64,000 nucleotides of DNA from Ruania alba (GTDB taxonomy: Bacteria > Actinomycetota > Actinomycetes > Actinomycetales > Beutenbergiaceae), in NCBI RefSeq assembly GCF_900105765.1, contig NZ_FNTX01000002.1, positions 62,001 to 126,000 on the forward strand, written 5' to 3'. The notes under the pieces are model-generated. The model did no database searches. It worked only from the letters and a program-made list of their open reading frames with translations, and was not told where the DNA came from. The number at the start of each line of letters is the position of its first letter. Position 1 is the first letter of the stretch. The position numbers and the translations under genes were made by a program. Below are positions 8,608 through 18,452 of the stretch, piece by piece.

Positions 8608-9672
8608 ATGACCGCCACCGCCGAGCGTCCTCGGGACGCATACATCAGCCAGTTCAGCGCCCTGACCCGCGAGGTCCGCGAGAGCGGTCTGCTTCGCCGG
8701 CGCTACGGCTACTACTGGCCGCGCCTGATCGGCGCGGCCCTGGCCTTCGGCGCGATCATCGCGGCGATCGCTCTTCTCGGCAGCACCTGGTGGCTGATGG
8801 CTCTCGCCGTCGTCATGGGTGCGGTGATGACGCAGATCGCCTTCCTCGGCCACGACGCCGCGCACAAACAGATCTTCAGCTCGCCGAAATGGAACGACTG
8901 GACGGCTATCGTGCTGGCCAATCTGTTCGTCGGCCTGAGCCACGGCTGGTGGCAGAGCAAGCACTCCCGCCACCACGCCAACCCCAACAAGCGCGGCTCT
9001 GACCCGGACATCGACCTGCCGTATGTGACGTTCACCCCGGAGCAGGCCGACGAACGTCGCCGCCACCCGGCGATCGACTGGTTCCTCAAGCGCCAAGGGT
9101 GGTTCTTCTTCCCGATGCTGCTGCTCGAGGGGCTCGACCTGCACCTGACCAGCACCAAGCGGGTCTTGGGCCGCGCACCGCTGAAGCGCCGCACGGTGGA
9201 GATCATCTTCCTCGCGATCCGGCTGATCGCCTTCCCCGCCTTCCTGTTCCTGGTGCTCTCCCCCGGGATCGCCGGAGCGTTCCTCGGGGTGCAGCTGGCC
9301 GTGTTCGGCGTGTACATGGGTGCCTCGTTCGCCCCGAACCATGTGGGCATGCCGGTCGTGCCGAAGGACATGCGCCTGGACTTTCTCCGCCGGCAGACCC
9401 TGATGAGCCGCAACATCACCGGTGGTCGTTGGGTGGATGTGGCCATGGGCGGCCTGAACTTCCAGGTGGAGCACCACCTGTTCCCGAACATGCCCCGCCC
9501 GCACCTGCGCCGGGTGGCACCGTTGGTCCGCCAGTTCTGCGCCGACCACTCCGTCACCTACACCCAGACCAGCCTGTGGCGCTCCTACGGCATCGTGGTG
9601 CGCCACCTCAACGTGGTCGGCCTGGGCGCGAGGGACACCTTCACGTGCCCGTTGGCGGCGCAGCTGCGCTGA
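8608..9672 (+). CDS. Membrane fatty acid desaturase (acyl-CoA/acyl-lipid type)
   Basis: An integral membrane di-iron desaturase of 354 residues that inserts a double bond into fatty acyl chains and adjusts membrane fluidity. The three histidine boxes are intact: HDAAH (82-86), HSRHH (119-123) and QVEHH (286-290), with hydrophobic segments near 40-75, 95-110 and 205-245. The ATG at 8608 is preceded by GAGAGG, which decides the start. The QxxHH third box is typical of front-end/linoleoyl-CoA-like desaturases, but regiospecificity cannot be inferred. The neighbouring csp gene suggests a cold-response role. Confidence 0.93.
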   Translation: MTATAERPRDAYISQFSALTREVRESGLLRRRYGYYWPRLIGAALAFGAIIAAIALLGSTWWLMALAVVMGAVMTQIAFLGHDAAHKQIFSSPKWNDWTAIVLANLFVGLSHGWWQSKHSRHHANPNKRGSDPDIDLPYVTFTPEQADERRRHPAIDWFLKRQGWFFFPMLLLEGLDLHLTSTKRVLGRAPLKRRTVEIIFLAIRLIAFPAFLFLVLSPGIAGAFLGVQLAVFGVYMGASFAPNHVGMPVVPKDMRLDFLRRQTLMSRNITGGRWVDVAMGGLNFQVEHHLFPNMPRPHLRRVAPLVRQFCADHSVTYTQTSLWRSYGIVVRHLNVVGLGARDTFTCPLAAQLR

Positions 9673-9723
9673 CCTCGCGGCCGGGCGTAGGCGCGCCTGG
9701 CGCACGACAACCGCCCGAACGTG

Positions 9724-9770
9724 ACAGTGGTGGCCCGCCTCCCCCGGGAGAACGGGCCACCACTGTTTCC
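9724..9770 (+). terminator. Hairpin after desaturase
   Basis: A perfect 14-base inverted repeat (9724-9737 and 9753-9766, starting ACAGTGGTGGCCCG) is followed by TTTCC. It lies 51 bases after the desaturase stop in a convergent gap, and probably terminates the desaturase transcript. Confidence 0.65.
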
Positions 9771-9799
9771 TCCCTGTCCCAACGAGGTCAGATGGCTGG

Positions 9800-9860
9800 A
9801 TCGACGGGGATGCGTCGAGCGAGGCGGCATGGGCGCCTACGCTGACGCATGCCCGTCGAT
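9800..9860. repeat. Palindromic intergenic element, copy 1
   Basis: An imperfect inverted repeat with termini ATCGACGGG and CCCGTCGAT and inner arms ATGCGTC and GACGCAT. The right arm plus flank (GCATGCCCGTCGAT, then CCGGTCGGGCG) matches copy 2 at 33003-33063 with two mismatches in 25 bases. It lies between convergent genes (desaturase and nuclease), so it may act as a bidirectional terminator or a REP-like repeat. Confidence 0.65.
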
Positions 9861-9878
9861 CCGGTCGGGCGCGAAGCC

Positions 9879-12800
9879 TCAGACGGCGGTCATCCGGTCC
9901 GACCTCGCCTTGGGCCCGGCGTGCTCCGGCGGACCCGCGTGCTCGGGCGGACCGGCATGGTCCGGGGCTCCGGAGTGCTCCGGCGGACCTGCGTGGTCGG
10001 GCGGACCCGCGTGCTCCGGCGGGCCCGCGTGGTCGGGCGGACCCGGCTGCCCCGGGTCGTCCCCGGCGCTGATGGCCACCGGCACAGTGATCGAGGTGCC
10101 GTTCAGCTCGTCGGTGATCACCAGCTCCACCGGAGCCTCGAGTCCGTCCGGCACGGTCACCCGCACCCGTGCTTGCCCCACCAGGTCGGTCCCGTCAACC
10201 GGGGTGACCTCCAGCGCCGCCGGTTCGGTGGCTACGCCTCCCAGCGATGTCTGCAGCGCCTCGGGGGCCGGCTCACCGGTCGAGAAGGCGAACGAGGAGA
10301 CGTCCACCGCGATCTCCTCCCCCGGCGCGTAGGTCGCGTCCGGGTCGGAGGTCCAGGTGAGGCCGACAGCCCGCTGCTGCTGGTCCGGGGCGACCGTGCC
10401 GAGCTCGGCGAAGTAGTCCACCATCGCCGTCAGGTCCACCTGACCGGAGTCGGCCGTACCTGCGCCTTCGGTGAACACCGAGAACCCGTCGCCGCCGGCC
10501 GCGAGGAAGGAGTTGGTGACGATCGTGTACACACCCTCCGGTTCGATCGGCTCCCCGTCCAGGCTCATCGCCGTGATCCGCTCACCCAGCGGGGCGCTCG
10601 GGTCGTAGACGTACTGGAAACCGGCCGACACACCGAGGTGCAGCTTCGTCTCGGCGTCGCCATCGGTGCGCCACTGCTGCTCGAGCAGCGTGTCCAGCTG
10701 CGCACCGGTGAGGTCCATGGTGACCAGGGTGTTCGCGAACGGCTGCACGTTCGCTGCCTCCCGGTAGGTCACCACGCCATCGCCCTCGTCACCGTCGGCG
10801 GCGTAGCGCAGGTCATCACGCAGCCCGCCCGGGTTCATGAACGCGATCTGGGTGCTCGGGTTGGTCCGTTGCGCGGCCCAGAGCTGCACGTCGGAGACGG
10901 CGTTGCCCAGGGTGGACTCACCGGCTCGGTTCGAGCCCGGCTCGCCCGAGGTCCCGACGGCGCGATTCAGGTCCGCAGTGATCTCACCGAGCGGCACGCT
11001 GCCGAGTTCATCGGCGACGGCCACGGCTTCGTCCACCACGTCCTGCACGTCCGGGTCCCCGGCGCACAGTTCCTCGCGCGGCGTGGTGTCGTCTCCCGGC
11101 TCCGGGACCAGGTCCACGTTCTCCGCCTCGCCGGCGACGACGTCACCGGTGGTGGTGTCGACGGTGAGGCTGAGGTGGCCGAGCAGCTCGCCGTACTGGC
11201 GAGCCTGGGTGACCCAGACGCCGTCGGTGTTGTGCACGTAGGCCTGGTGCGTGTGCCCGGAGATGATCGCATCGATCTGCTCGTGCGCCCCGTCGACCAG
11301 ATCACCGAAAGGAGCACCGTCCGCACTCGACAGCTCCGCACCCGGGGCGCCGTCGTGGGCGAGAACGACGATCACGTCGGCCTCGTCATTGGACTCGTCA
11401 CCATCGGTGAGCTGGTCGGCGTAGGTGTTGGCCGCCTCGCCCATGTCGGTGAAGGTGAGGCCCTCGATCCCGGCCGGGGAGACCAGGGTGGGCATGTCCT
11501 CGGTGAGTACTCCGATGAAGCCGACTCGCACACCACCGGTCTCGGTGACCCAGTACGGGTCGAACGCCGGCTCGCCGTCCGCGTCGACGATGTTCGCGCC
11601 CAGCAGGGGGAAGTCCGAGGCCGGGATCACCCGGTCGGTCACGTCCTGCTGACCGCGGTCGAACTCGTGGTTACCCAGGGCGGAGACGTCCAGGCCCATC
11701 ATGTTCAGCACGTCGATGGTGGGCTGATCGTCAGAGATGAACGAGGTGAACGTGGAGGCCCCGATGTTGTCCCCGGCGGAGACGAACAGAGTGTTCGGGT
11801 TCTCGCTCCGGTAGGAGTCCACCGTGCAGGCCAGCACCGCCGCACCCGCGGACTCCCGGTTCGCCTCGATCCGGCCGTGGAAGTCGTTGATGGACAGGAT
11901 GTCCAGGTCCACCAGGGTGTCCGTGGCGTCCGGCACGTCGATCCCGACGAGGATCGGGTCGTGGTCGGAGGCCCGGTACTGGGTGCCCGGCTGGAAGTGG
12001 TCGCTGGCGAAGTAGTTGTGGCGGGAGTACTCCGCGAGCACCGACTCGGCCGAGTTGATGCTCCAGATGTCGACGCCGGTGACCCGATCGGCCGCGGTCT
12101 CGTTGGCGAACACGTGGTCGAGCGAGCCGACCTTGCCGTCGAAGACGTAGGTGGTCTCCCCATCATTGAGGTTGGTGTAATCGGCATCCTCGATGGCCAG
12201 CGCGGGGGCCTCGGCGCTGTAGGAGTTGAAGTCGCCGAGCAGGAAGATGTCCTCGGTTCCGGCGTCGGTAGCCACATCCTCAGCGAAGCCGGTCAATGCC
12301 TCGGCCTGCGCCACCCGGTCCTCCTCGTAGCAGCCCTGCGGCAGGTCGCCACAGTCGCCGCCCTTGGACTTGAAGTGGTTCGTGACGGCCACGAAGGAGT
12401 AGTCGGTGCCGACGGCGGTGAACACCTGCGCGAGCGGCTCACGCGCGTTGTCGAAGGCCGGGTCGCCGGTGAGCACCACCGATTCCCCGGTCGGTTCCAC
12501 AGTCTCCGGCGTGTAGATGAAGGCGTTGCGGATCACGTCTTGGTCCGCAAGCGCCGGCAGCTCCGACGGCGACTCGGCATAAGCCCACCGGTCCTCACCT
12601 GCGGCGGCATTCAGTGCCTCGACCAGTGCAGCGAGTGTCTCGTCCCGGTCGGCGCCGAAGACCGCCGAGTTCTCGATCTCCTCGAGGGAGACGACGTCGG
12701 CGCCGAGGCCATTGATCGCCGCGACGATCTTGGCCTGCTGACGCTCGAAGTTCTCGGTGTCCCAGGCTCCGCGGGGATCGCAGCCGCGGCGCACGGTGAG

Positions 12801-13880
12801 CGGGTTGCCGTCCCGATCGGTGTAGGCCTCACACTCGGGCACGTCCTCGCCGAGGGTGGTGAAGTAGTTGAGCACATTGAAGGTGGCGAGCACGAGGTCC
12901 CCGCCGACGTCCTCCGGTGCGGCGTTCGCGGCTTGGGTGTTCCCGCCCCCGAAAGTCACCAGTGCGTCCGCGTTGCCGCTGACCGGTGCGGTGGGCTGGA
13001 AGTTCCACTGGAACCGGTAGTCCACGATCACCGGCTCGGTGAACTGCACCCCGGCTCCGGTGCGCAGGTCCGGGGCGCCGGTGAGATAGGGCACCTCCTG
13101 GTCGCTGCTGGTCTGGGCGGACTGGCCGTCGTCGAGGGTGACCGCGCGGGCGTTGTTGTCGGCGACGGCGGCGTCGTACTCGGCAGTGCCCAGCGGTGCG
13201 ACGTCGGTCTCCTGCACCAGCGGGCCGCCCAGCCCCAGGCCGATTGACCCGTATGCCGAGCCCCACCCGCCGAGGGCGTAGGTGTCGGAGACGACGTAGT
13301 CGGCCACCGGGGCTACCAGCATGCCCTCGACCACCTCACGCTCAGCCTCGGTGGCGCCCAGGGCGAAGTCGGCGATCGGTTCGACGGGTTCGGCAGGTGT
13401 CTCGAGCACCACGGCACCACCGGCCGGCACGGTGATCTCGGTGAGCCCGTAGTACTCGGTCACCTGGCCCTGCACGCGCACGTGGTCGCCCACCTGCACC
13501 TGGTCGACCGTGGCCGCGGAGTACACGAAGATGCCGTGGGAAGCGGTCAGCGAGGCAGGGTCGACGTCACCGCCGGTGCCCGGCGTCTGGATGTAGTACC
13601 CGTCGAAACCCCCGCTCGGGTACACCGCCGTCACCACACCGCTGGTGGTGACCGTCTGATCGACGAGCTCGCTCGCCGCCCCGGTGCCTTGGATCTGGGC
13701 AATGGTGTGGGTGTCACCCTCCGGCGGATCCACCGGATCGGGATCCGTCCCGCCGTCAGCAGTGTTCACCGTGCCGAAGGAACTCGGCGCCGGTCCGGTC
13801 CACTCGCCGTCGATCCGCTGCAGCGACTCTGTCGCCGAGGCGGAACTGCCTTCGCTCACCCCGATGTCGGTGCTGGTCAT
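9879..13880 (-). pseudogene. ExeM/NucH-type secreted nuclease fused to 5'-nucleotidase, main part (frame shifted from its signal peptide)
   Basis: This is the larger piece of an extracellular nuclease, 1333 residues in this frame. Domains: an OB-like region (about 50-300); an ExeM-like endonuclease/exonuclease/phosphatase domain (about 328-640: ATFNVLNYF, SLEEIEN, TNHFKSKGGDC, LLGDFNSY, ASDHDPILVGID); a calcineurin-like 5'-nucleotidase domain (about 655-900: SINDFHGRIE, GDNIGAS, NHEFDRG, GHTHQAYVHN); the 5'-nucleotidase C-terminal domain (about 1000-1140: FMNPGGLRDDL, NSFLAAGGDGFSVF); and a GPPxHA repeat tail. It would degrade extracellular DNA and nucleotides for phosphate or nucleosides. 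The opening MTSTDIGVSEG continues the lamin-tail domain of the upstream piece, so one gene is split by a one-base shift. Alone it has no signal peptide. Confidence 0.85.
9905..10055. repeat. 15-base coding repeats at the 3' end of the nuclease gene
   Basis: Roughly eight degenerate 15-base units encode the C-terminal tail GPPDHAGPPEHAGPPDH and so on, each unit a GPPxHA-like pentapeptide. The array replaces the cell-wall sorting signal often found on related secreted nucleases. Such arrays tend to vary in copy number. Confidence 0.85.
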
Positions 13881-14341
13881 CCCGTCGGCGGGACCCCGAC
13901 GGCGGTCAGCTCCCCTTCGTAGGAGAGCAGCTCGACCACCGTGCCCGCATCGTCGACGAGGGCGAGACCGTCCGGGGAGCCGTTCTGGATGCCGGCCTGC
14001 TCGACCACCACCACACCGGAATCCCCGACCACCCCGGCCAGGTCCGCCGTCGCGTAGGGGCTGCCGCCATTGCCGTTGTAGAAGACCAACGACCAGCCGG
14101 TCAGGTCGGTCCCGACCGGTGCCTGCACCTCGACGGCCTCACCGGTGTCGGAGCCATCGTTGTCGTAGTGGAGCTCACTGATGAAGGTGTCACCGTCGGA
14201 GATCAGCCGCGGGCCTAGGCCCGCCGTTGCAGGCGTGGCGTCGGCGAACGCCGGCGTCACACCGAGGCTGAGAAACGCGGTGGCCGTGAGAGCGGCAAGC
14301 GGGCGAACGATGCGCCCGCGCCGCGCACGAGGGTGAGACAT
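13877..14341 (-). pseudogene. Signal peptide and lamin-tail domain of the split secreted nuclease
   Basis: The N-terminal piece of the ExeM/NucH-type gene, 154 residues before a premature stop. A Sec signal peptide spans residues 1-33 (basic start, hydrophobic core, cleavage after AFA). The lamin-tail domain begins at FISELHYDNDGSDTGEAVEVQAP and continues through YNGNGGSPYATADLAGV and IQNGSPDGLALVDDAGTVVELLSYEGELTAVG. The frame then runs VPPTG-stop, while one extra base in the GGG or CCCC run at 13890-13897 gives PADGMTSTDIGV, the normal family continuation in the next frame. Either a real frameshift, a sequencing error or, less likely, recoding at the ATGA overlap. Confidence 0.88.
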
Positions 14342-14472
14342 GGGGCTCCTTTGACGTTCGGGGGCTCAGAGCAAAGTAACCCCAATCACACGGTTCGGGA
14401 ACCCGTGCACCCGGTCGATCGCGAGAATTCGCTCGATCGTCACCCCGCCGCCACCCGACGGCGTCCCACGCC

Positions 14473-15888
14473 TCAGCTCTGCGTCACCGAGGACCGGGAC
14501 TGGCTGTCCGCCTCAGCCGCCGCCTGCACCGAGGCGGCAATCGCCGTGTGCAGGCTCTGGTGGAACACGCTGGGCACGATGTAGGTGGCGTTCAGCTCCT
14601 CCGGGGTCACCACGTCAGCGAGTGCCGTCGCCGCGGCCACCAACATCTCGTCGGTGATGCGCGTGGACCGCCCGTCCAGGAGCCCGCGGAACACCCCCGG
14701 GAACGCGAGCACATTGTTGATCTGGTTGGCGAAGTCGCTACGACCGGTGGCCACGACGGCGGCGTGCCGGGTGGCGATCGCCGGGTCGATCTCCGGCAGC
14801 GGGTTGGCGAGCGCGAAGACGATCGACCCCTCCGCCATGGCTTCCACATCACTCTCGGTCAGCAGATTCGGCGCCGAGACACCGATGAACACATCGGCCC
14901 CGACGAGCGCATCCTGCATCGTGCCCGGGTGCTCACCGCCTCGGGTGGCCTCGGCGACCCACTGCAAGGAGGGCGCCAGGTTCGGACGGTCCGTGCGAAT
15001 GATGCCCTCGACGTCGGCGACCACCACGTTCCGAGCTCCCGCCGCCAGCATCAGCCGCAGGATCGCCGAGCCCGCGGCGCCGGCGCCGGACTGCACGATC
15101 CGCACGTCCTCGATGTTCTTGCCCACCACCTTCAACGCGTTCCGCAAGGCGGCGAGGGCCACGATCGCCGTGCCGTGCTGGTCGTCGTGGAAGACAGGGA
15201 CGTCCAGCTCGGCCCGCAGTCGCTCCTCGATCTCGAAGCAGCGGGGCGCGGAGATGTCCTCCAGGTTGATCCCCGCGAACACCGGGGCAATGATCTTCAC
15301 GGTCCGCACGATCTCGTCGACGTCCTGGGTGTCCAGGCAGATCGGAAAGGCATCGATGCCCGCGAACCTCTTGAACAGGGCGGCCTTGCCCTCCATCACG
15401 GGCAGGGCCGCCGTCGGGCCGATATTGCCCAACCCGAGGACGGCCGAGCCATCGGTGACCACGGCGATCGTGTTGCGCTTGATGGTCAGCCGCACTGCAT
15501 CCTCGGGGTGCGCGGCCAGCTGCTGGCTGACCCGCCCCACACCAGGGGTGTAGATGAGGGAGAGATCGTCCCGGTGCCGGATCTGCATCTTCGGCTGGAT
15601 CTCGATCTTGCCGCCCAGGTGAGCCAGGAAGGTCCGGTCCGAGACCCGGCCGATCGTCACCCCGTCCAGGTCGCTGAGCGCACCGACGACGTGCTTGGCA
15701 TCGTCCTCGCCCCCGGTGGCGCAGGTGACGTCCACCTGCAGCCGGTTCATCCCCGAGGCGGAGACGTCGACGGCGGTGACGATCCCGCCCGCGCGTTCGA
15801 CCGTGGTGGTGATGGTGCTCACCGCCGACGGCTGCGCCGGCATCTCGAGCCGGACAGTGATGGAGTAACTGACGCTGGGGGAACTCAT
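14473..15888 (-). CDS. NAD(P)-dependent malic enzyme with N-terminal ACT domain
   Basis: Oxidatively decarboxylates malate to pyruvate, supplying NADPH and linking the TCA cycle to pyruvate. The protein has 471 residues. An ACT domain (about 8-85, VSYSITVRLEMP onward) suggests allosteric control by a small ligand. The malic enzyme core follows: SLIYTPGVG near 114, AVVTDGSAVLGLGNIGP, VPVFHDDQHGTAIV, a Rossmann motif QSGAGAAGSAI, and ALANPLPEIDP. The ATG at 15888 is chosen over an upstream frame extension of low-complexity residues because the ACT domain begins right after it. The 131-base gap to the nuclease shows no clear hairpin. Confidence 0.93.
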   Translation of the reverse strand: MSSPSVSYSITVRLEMPAQPSAVSTITTTVERAGGIVTAVDVSASGMNRLQVDVTCATGGEDDAKHVVGALSDLDGVTIGRVSDRTFLAHLGGKIEIQPKMQIRHRDDLSLIYTPGVGRVSQQLAAHPEDAVRLTIKRNTIAVVTDGSAVLGLGNIGPTAALPVMEGKAALFKRFAGIDAFPICLDTQDVDEIVRTVKIIAPVFAGINLEDISAPRCFEIEERLRAELDVPVFHDDQHGTAIVALAALRNALKVVGKNIEDVRIVQSGAGAAGSAILRLMLAAGARNVVVADVEGIIRTDRPNLAPSLQWVAEATRGGEHPGTMQDALVGADVFIGVSAPNLLTESDVEAMAEGSIVFALANPLPEIDPAIATRHAAVVATGRSDFANQINNVLAFPGVFRGLLDGRSTRITDEMLVAAATALADVVTPEELNATYIVPSVFHQSLHTAIAASVQAAAEADSQSRSSVTQS

Positions 15889-16044
15889 CGAGGGACCTGG
15901 CACCTTCCGTCGCTCCCGGGAACGCCGCGTCGCGATCCCGGCTGGTCGCTGTGGGCCCGAGCCCATGCAACCCGGCCACCCGATCCGCATTCTGCCTCAC
16001 GGACGCTCCTCAGGGCGCGGCAACGCGCGTGATAGACCTGACCT

Positions 16045-17487
16045 GTGCCCGATGACTCCGTGACGTCCGGAGCGGCGAGACCCTCCCCGCAACGCTGGTC
16101 GGCCTTCGCCGTCTGCCTCGCCGCCGGGTTCCTCACCCTGCTGGACGTGTCCATCGTGAACGTCGCGCTGCCGTCCATCGAGACGGCGCTGCGTGCGGAC
16201 CCGTCGGAGATCCAGTGGATCGTGGCCGGGTACACCCTGGCGTTCGGGTTGGTCCTGGTGCCGGCGGGCCGCCTCGGGGACCTGTTCGGGCGCCGTCGGA
16301 TGTTCCTGCTCGGGGTGGCACTGTTCGCCCTCACCTCCGCCCTGTGCGGGGCAGCCCCGACGGCGGAGCTGCTCGCCGTAGGTCGCGTGCTCCAGGGTGT
16401 GGCGGCCGGGACGTTGAACCCGCAGGTGCTGGCGCTGATCCAGGAGCTGTTCCGTGGCCCGGAGCGGGGCCGGGCGTTCGGCATGTTCGGGGCCACCGTG
16501 GGGATCTCGACCGCGATCGGCCCGCTCCTGGGCGGCGGCCTGATCGCGCTCTTCGGTGCCGAGCAAGGCTGGCGGGCGGTCTTCTGGGTGAACGTGCCGG
16601 TCGGCGTGGTGGTGCTGATCCTCGGGTGGCGCCTGCTCCCGAAGGTCCGTCCCACCCGGAACACCCTCGGGATCGACGTTCCGGGGCTGCTCCTGCTCGG
16701 GGTGAGCGTGCTGGCCTTCATGCTGCCGTTCCTCGAGGCGTCCGAGGGTGGGGCCGCGCAGCCGCCGTGGTGGCTGCTCGGCGTGAGCGTGGTGGCCGGG
16801 GGTGCGTTCGTGTGGTGGGAGCGTCGGTACGAGAGGCGCGGCGGCGATCCGGTGATCACCCGGGACCTGCTGCGCACACCGTCCTACACCCGTGGTGCCC
16901 TGGTCGCGATGCTGTACTTCGGCGGCTTCACCGGCATCTTCCTGCTCTCCACCCTCTACCTGCAGTCCGGGCTCGGGCTGGAACCGTGGCAGGCCGGCCT
17001 GGTGCTCACCCCGTTCGCGCTGGCCGGGGCCGTCTCGTCCTGGTGGAGTGGTCGCTGGGTGGCCCGGGCCGGACGCCGGCTGGTGATCATCGGGATCGTG
17101 CTGATGATCACCGGGGTGGTGGTCGCCGACGTGCTGGTCACCGTGATGGACGGGCAGGCGGCGGCCTGGTGGCTCGCCGGCGTTCTGGTGATCTCCGGCT
17201 TCGGCAACGGCATCGTGATCTCCCCGAACCAGGCACTGACCCTGGCCGATGTGCCGGTGCCCCGGGCCGGAGTGGCGGGCGGCGCACTGCAGACCGGTCA
17301 GCGGGTGGGCACCTCGGTGGGGGTCGCGGCGTCGGCGTCGATGTTCTTCGCCACGCTGGCCGCGAGCGGGGACTACGGCGAGGCGATGTCCGTGGGGCTG
17401 CGGGTGGTGCTCGGGGTGCTGCTGGTGGCGTTGCTGATCGCCGTGGTGGACCAGCGGGCCCGGGGCCAGAGCGCAAGCAGCGACTGA
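16045..17487 (+). CDS. MFS multidrug exporter, DHA2 (14-helix) family
   Basis: A drug:proton antiporter of the EmrB/QacA type, 480 residues. Motif A variant GRLGDLFGRRRMFLLG follows helix 2, motif D1-like LDVSIVNVALPSIE is in helix 1, and motif C-like GATVGISTAIGPLLGGGLI is in helix 5; fourteen hydrophobic segments are apparent. The start is GTG at 16045, 156 bases from the divergent malic enzyme start. The gene is convergent with the mutarotase gene downstream, whose frameshifted 3' end overlaps it by 115 bases. Substrate unknown. Confidence 0.9.
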   Translation: MPDDSVTSGAARPSPQRWSAFAVCLAAGFLTLLDVSIVNVALPSIETALRADPSEIQWIVAGYTLAFGLVLVPAGRLGDLFGRRRMFLLGVALFALTSALCGAAPTAELLAVGRVLQGVAAGTLNPQVLALIQELFRGPERGRAFGMFGATVGISTAIGPLLGGGLIALFGAEQGWRAVFWVNVPVGVVVLILGWRLLPKVRPTRNTLGIDVPGLLLLGVSVLAFMLPFLEASEGGAAQPPWWLLGVSVVAGGAFVWWERRYERRGGDPVITRDLLRTPSYTRGALVAMLYFGGFTGIFLLSTLYLQSGLGLEPWQAGLVLTPFALAGAVSSWWSGRWVARAGRRLVIIGIVLMITGVVVADVLVTVMDGQAAAWWLAGVLVISGFGNGIVISPNQALTLADVPVPRAGVAGGALQTGQRVGTSVGVAASASMFFATLAASGDYGEAMSVGLRVVLGVLLVALLIAVVDQRARGQSASSD

Positions 17488-18428
17488 TCGTCTGTGCCGG
17501 ACTCAGCCGACGCTGATTCCCCAGGTCCCGGTGAACTCCTGCCCGGGGCCAGTGTGATGAGGCCGTCGCCGGTGTTGAAGGCATCCACGGCGCAGGTCAT
17601 CGGCTCAATGGCCAGCGAGCCCCGCTTGCCCTCGGCGTCGCTGACACCGTCGGCGGTGTAGAGCAGCACGAACGGCCACGCCTCGTCCTGCCACAGGTCG
17701 ACCCGCAGACCGTCCGAGCGGTCCAGCACGGTGTGAGCGATGCCGTCGGCGTCGCGGTCCAGGTCGGTGTACAGGCCGAGCCGGTGGTCGCCGATCTGGC
17801 GCGCGGTCCGGAAGTCGTCATCCGGCCCGACGGCGGAGCGCTCCGTCATCAGGCCACCGTCACCGGTGATCCGGGTCGCCCCGGGCACGGTGACGCCGGC
17901 CTGGTCCACGAGCTCCCCACCGGGGGCAAGGTACGGGTGTGCGCCGGCTCCGAAGGGGGCCGTGGAGGTGCCGAGGTTGCGGACGGTCAGCCGGGTGCTC
18001 AGGCCGCCGGGGCCGAGTTCCCAGCGCACCACCACCGCCAGGGCCCACGGGTAGCCGGGGCGGGCCGGCAGCACGGCGCCGAGGTCCACCCAGGTCTCGG
18101 TGCGCTCGAGCAGGTCGAACGCAGCCCAGCGGGCGAACCCATGGATGGCGTTCCGCGGATCGGCTTCCTTGATCGGCAGGGACTGCTCGGTGCCGTCAAA
18201 GGTGTAGCGCCCGTCGGCGATCCGGTTCGGCCACGGCACCAACCACTGGCCCCGGCCGCTCGGGCACAGCTCATCGGCGGAGTAGCCGGCCACCACCGGC
18301 GCATCGGCCACCGTGTAGTCGCGCAACCCAGCCCCGGCCTCAGTGATCACCGCCTGCTGGTTGCCCAGAGTGAGCGTGTGCTCCCGGTGCCCGCCGAGGC
18401 GGTGCAGCGTCTCGTCGGTGACTGTCAT
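17373..18428 (-). CDS. Aldose 1-epimerase family protein with frameshifted 3' end
   Basis: A galactose-mutarotase-like fold enzyme that interconverts alpha and beta anomers of aldoses. The body is complete: SGRGQWLVPWPNRIADGRYTFDG, IHGFARWAAFDL, GAGAHPYLAPGG with the catalytic-region His, LAIEPMTCAVDAFNTGDGLITLAPG. After LAPG the frame reads RSSPGPGESASAES and runs on to 17373 across the 3' end of the MFS gene. Adding one base near 17541 restores LAPGQEFTGTWGISVG with a stop at 17503, the usual family ending. The natural protein was therefore about 308 residues; this is a sequencing error or a mild 3' mutation. It starts 24 bases... downstream of the purL stop, read in the same direction. Confidence 0.85.
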   Translation of the reverse strand: MTVTDETLHRLGGHREHTLTLGNQQAVITEAGAGLRDYTVADAPVVAGYSADELCPSGRGQWLVPWPNRIADGRYTFDGTEQSLPIKEADPRNAIHGFARWAAFDLLERTETWVDLGAVLPARPGYPWALAVVVRWELGPGGLSTRLTVRNLGTSTAPFGAGAHPYLAPGGELVDQAGVTVPGATRITGDGGLMTERSAVGPDDDFRTARQIGDHRLGLYTDLDRDADGIAHTVLDRSDGLRVDLWQDEAWPFVLLYTADGVSDAEGKRGSLAIEPMTCAVDAFNTGDGLITLAPGRSSPGPGESASAESGTDDQSLLALWPRARWSTTAISNATSSTPSTTRSPTDIASP

Positions 18429-18452
18429 CGTCGGCTCCTCAGAGATGAGTGG

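Noticed and set aside
9849-13247. A very long open frame on the plus strand opposite the secreted nuclease
   Set aside because: It is the antisense shadow of the nuclease domains, with biased Arg/Gly/Val/His composition and no family motif; high GC makes such frames common.
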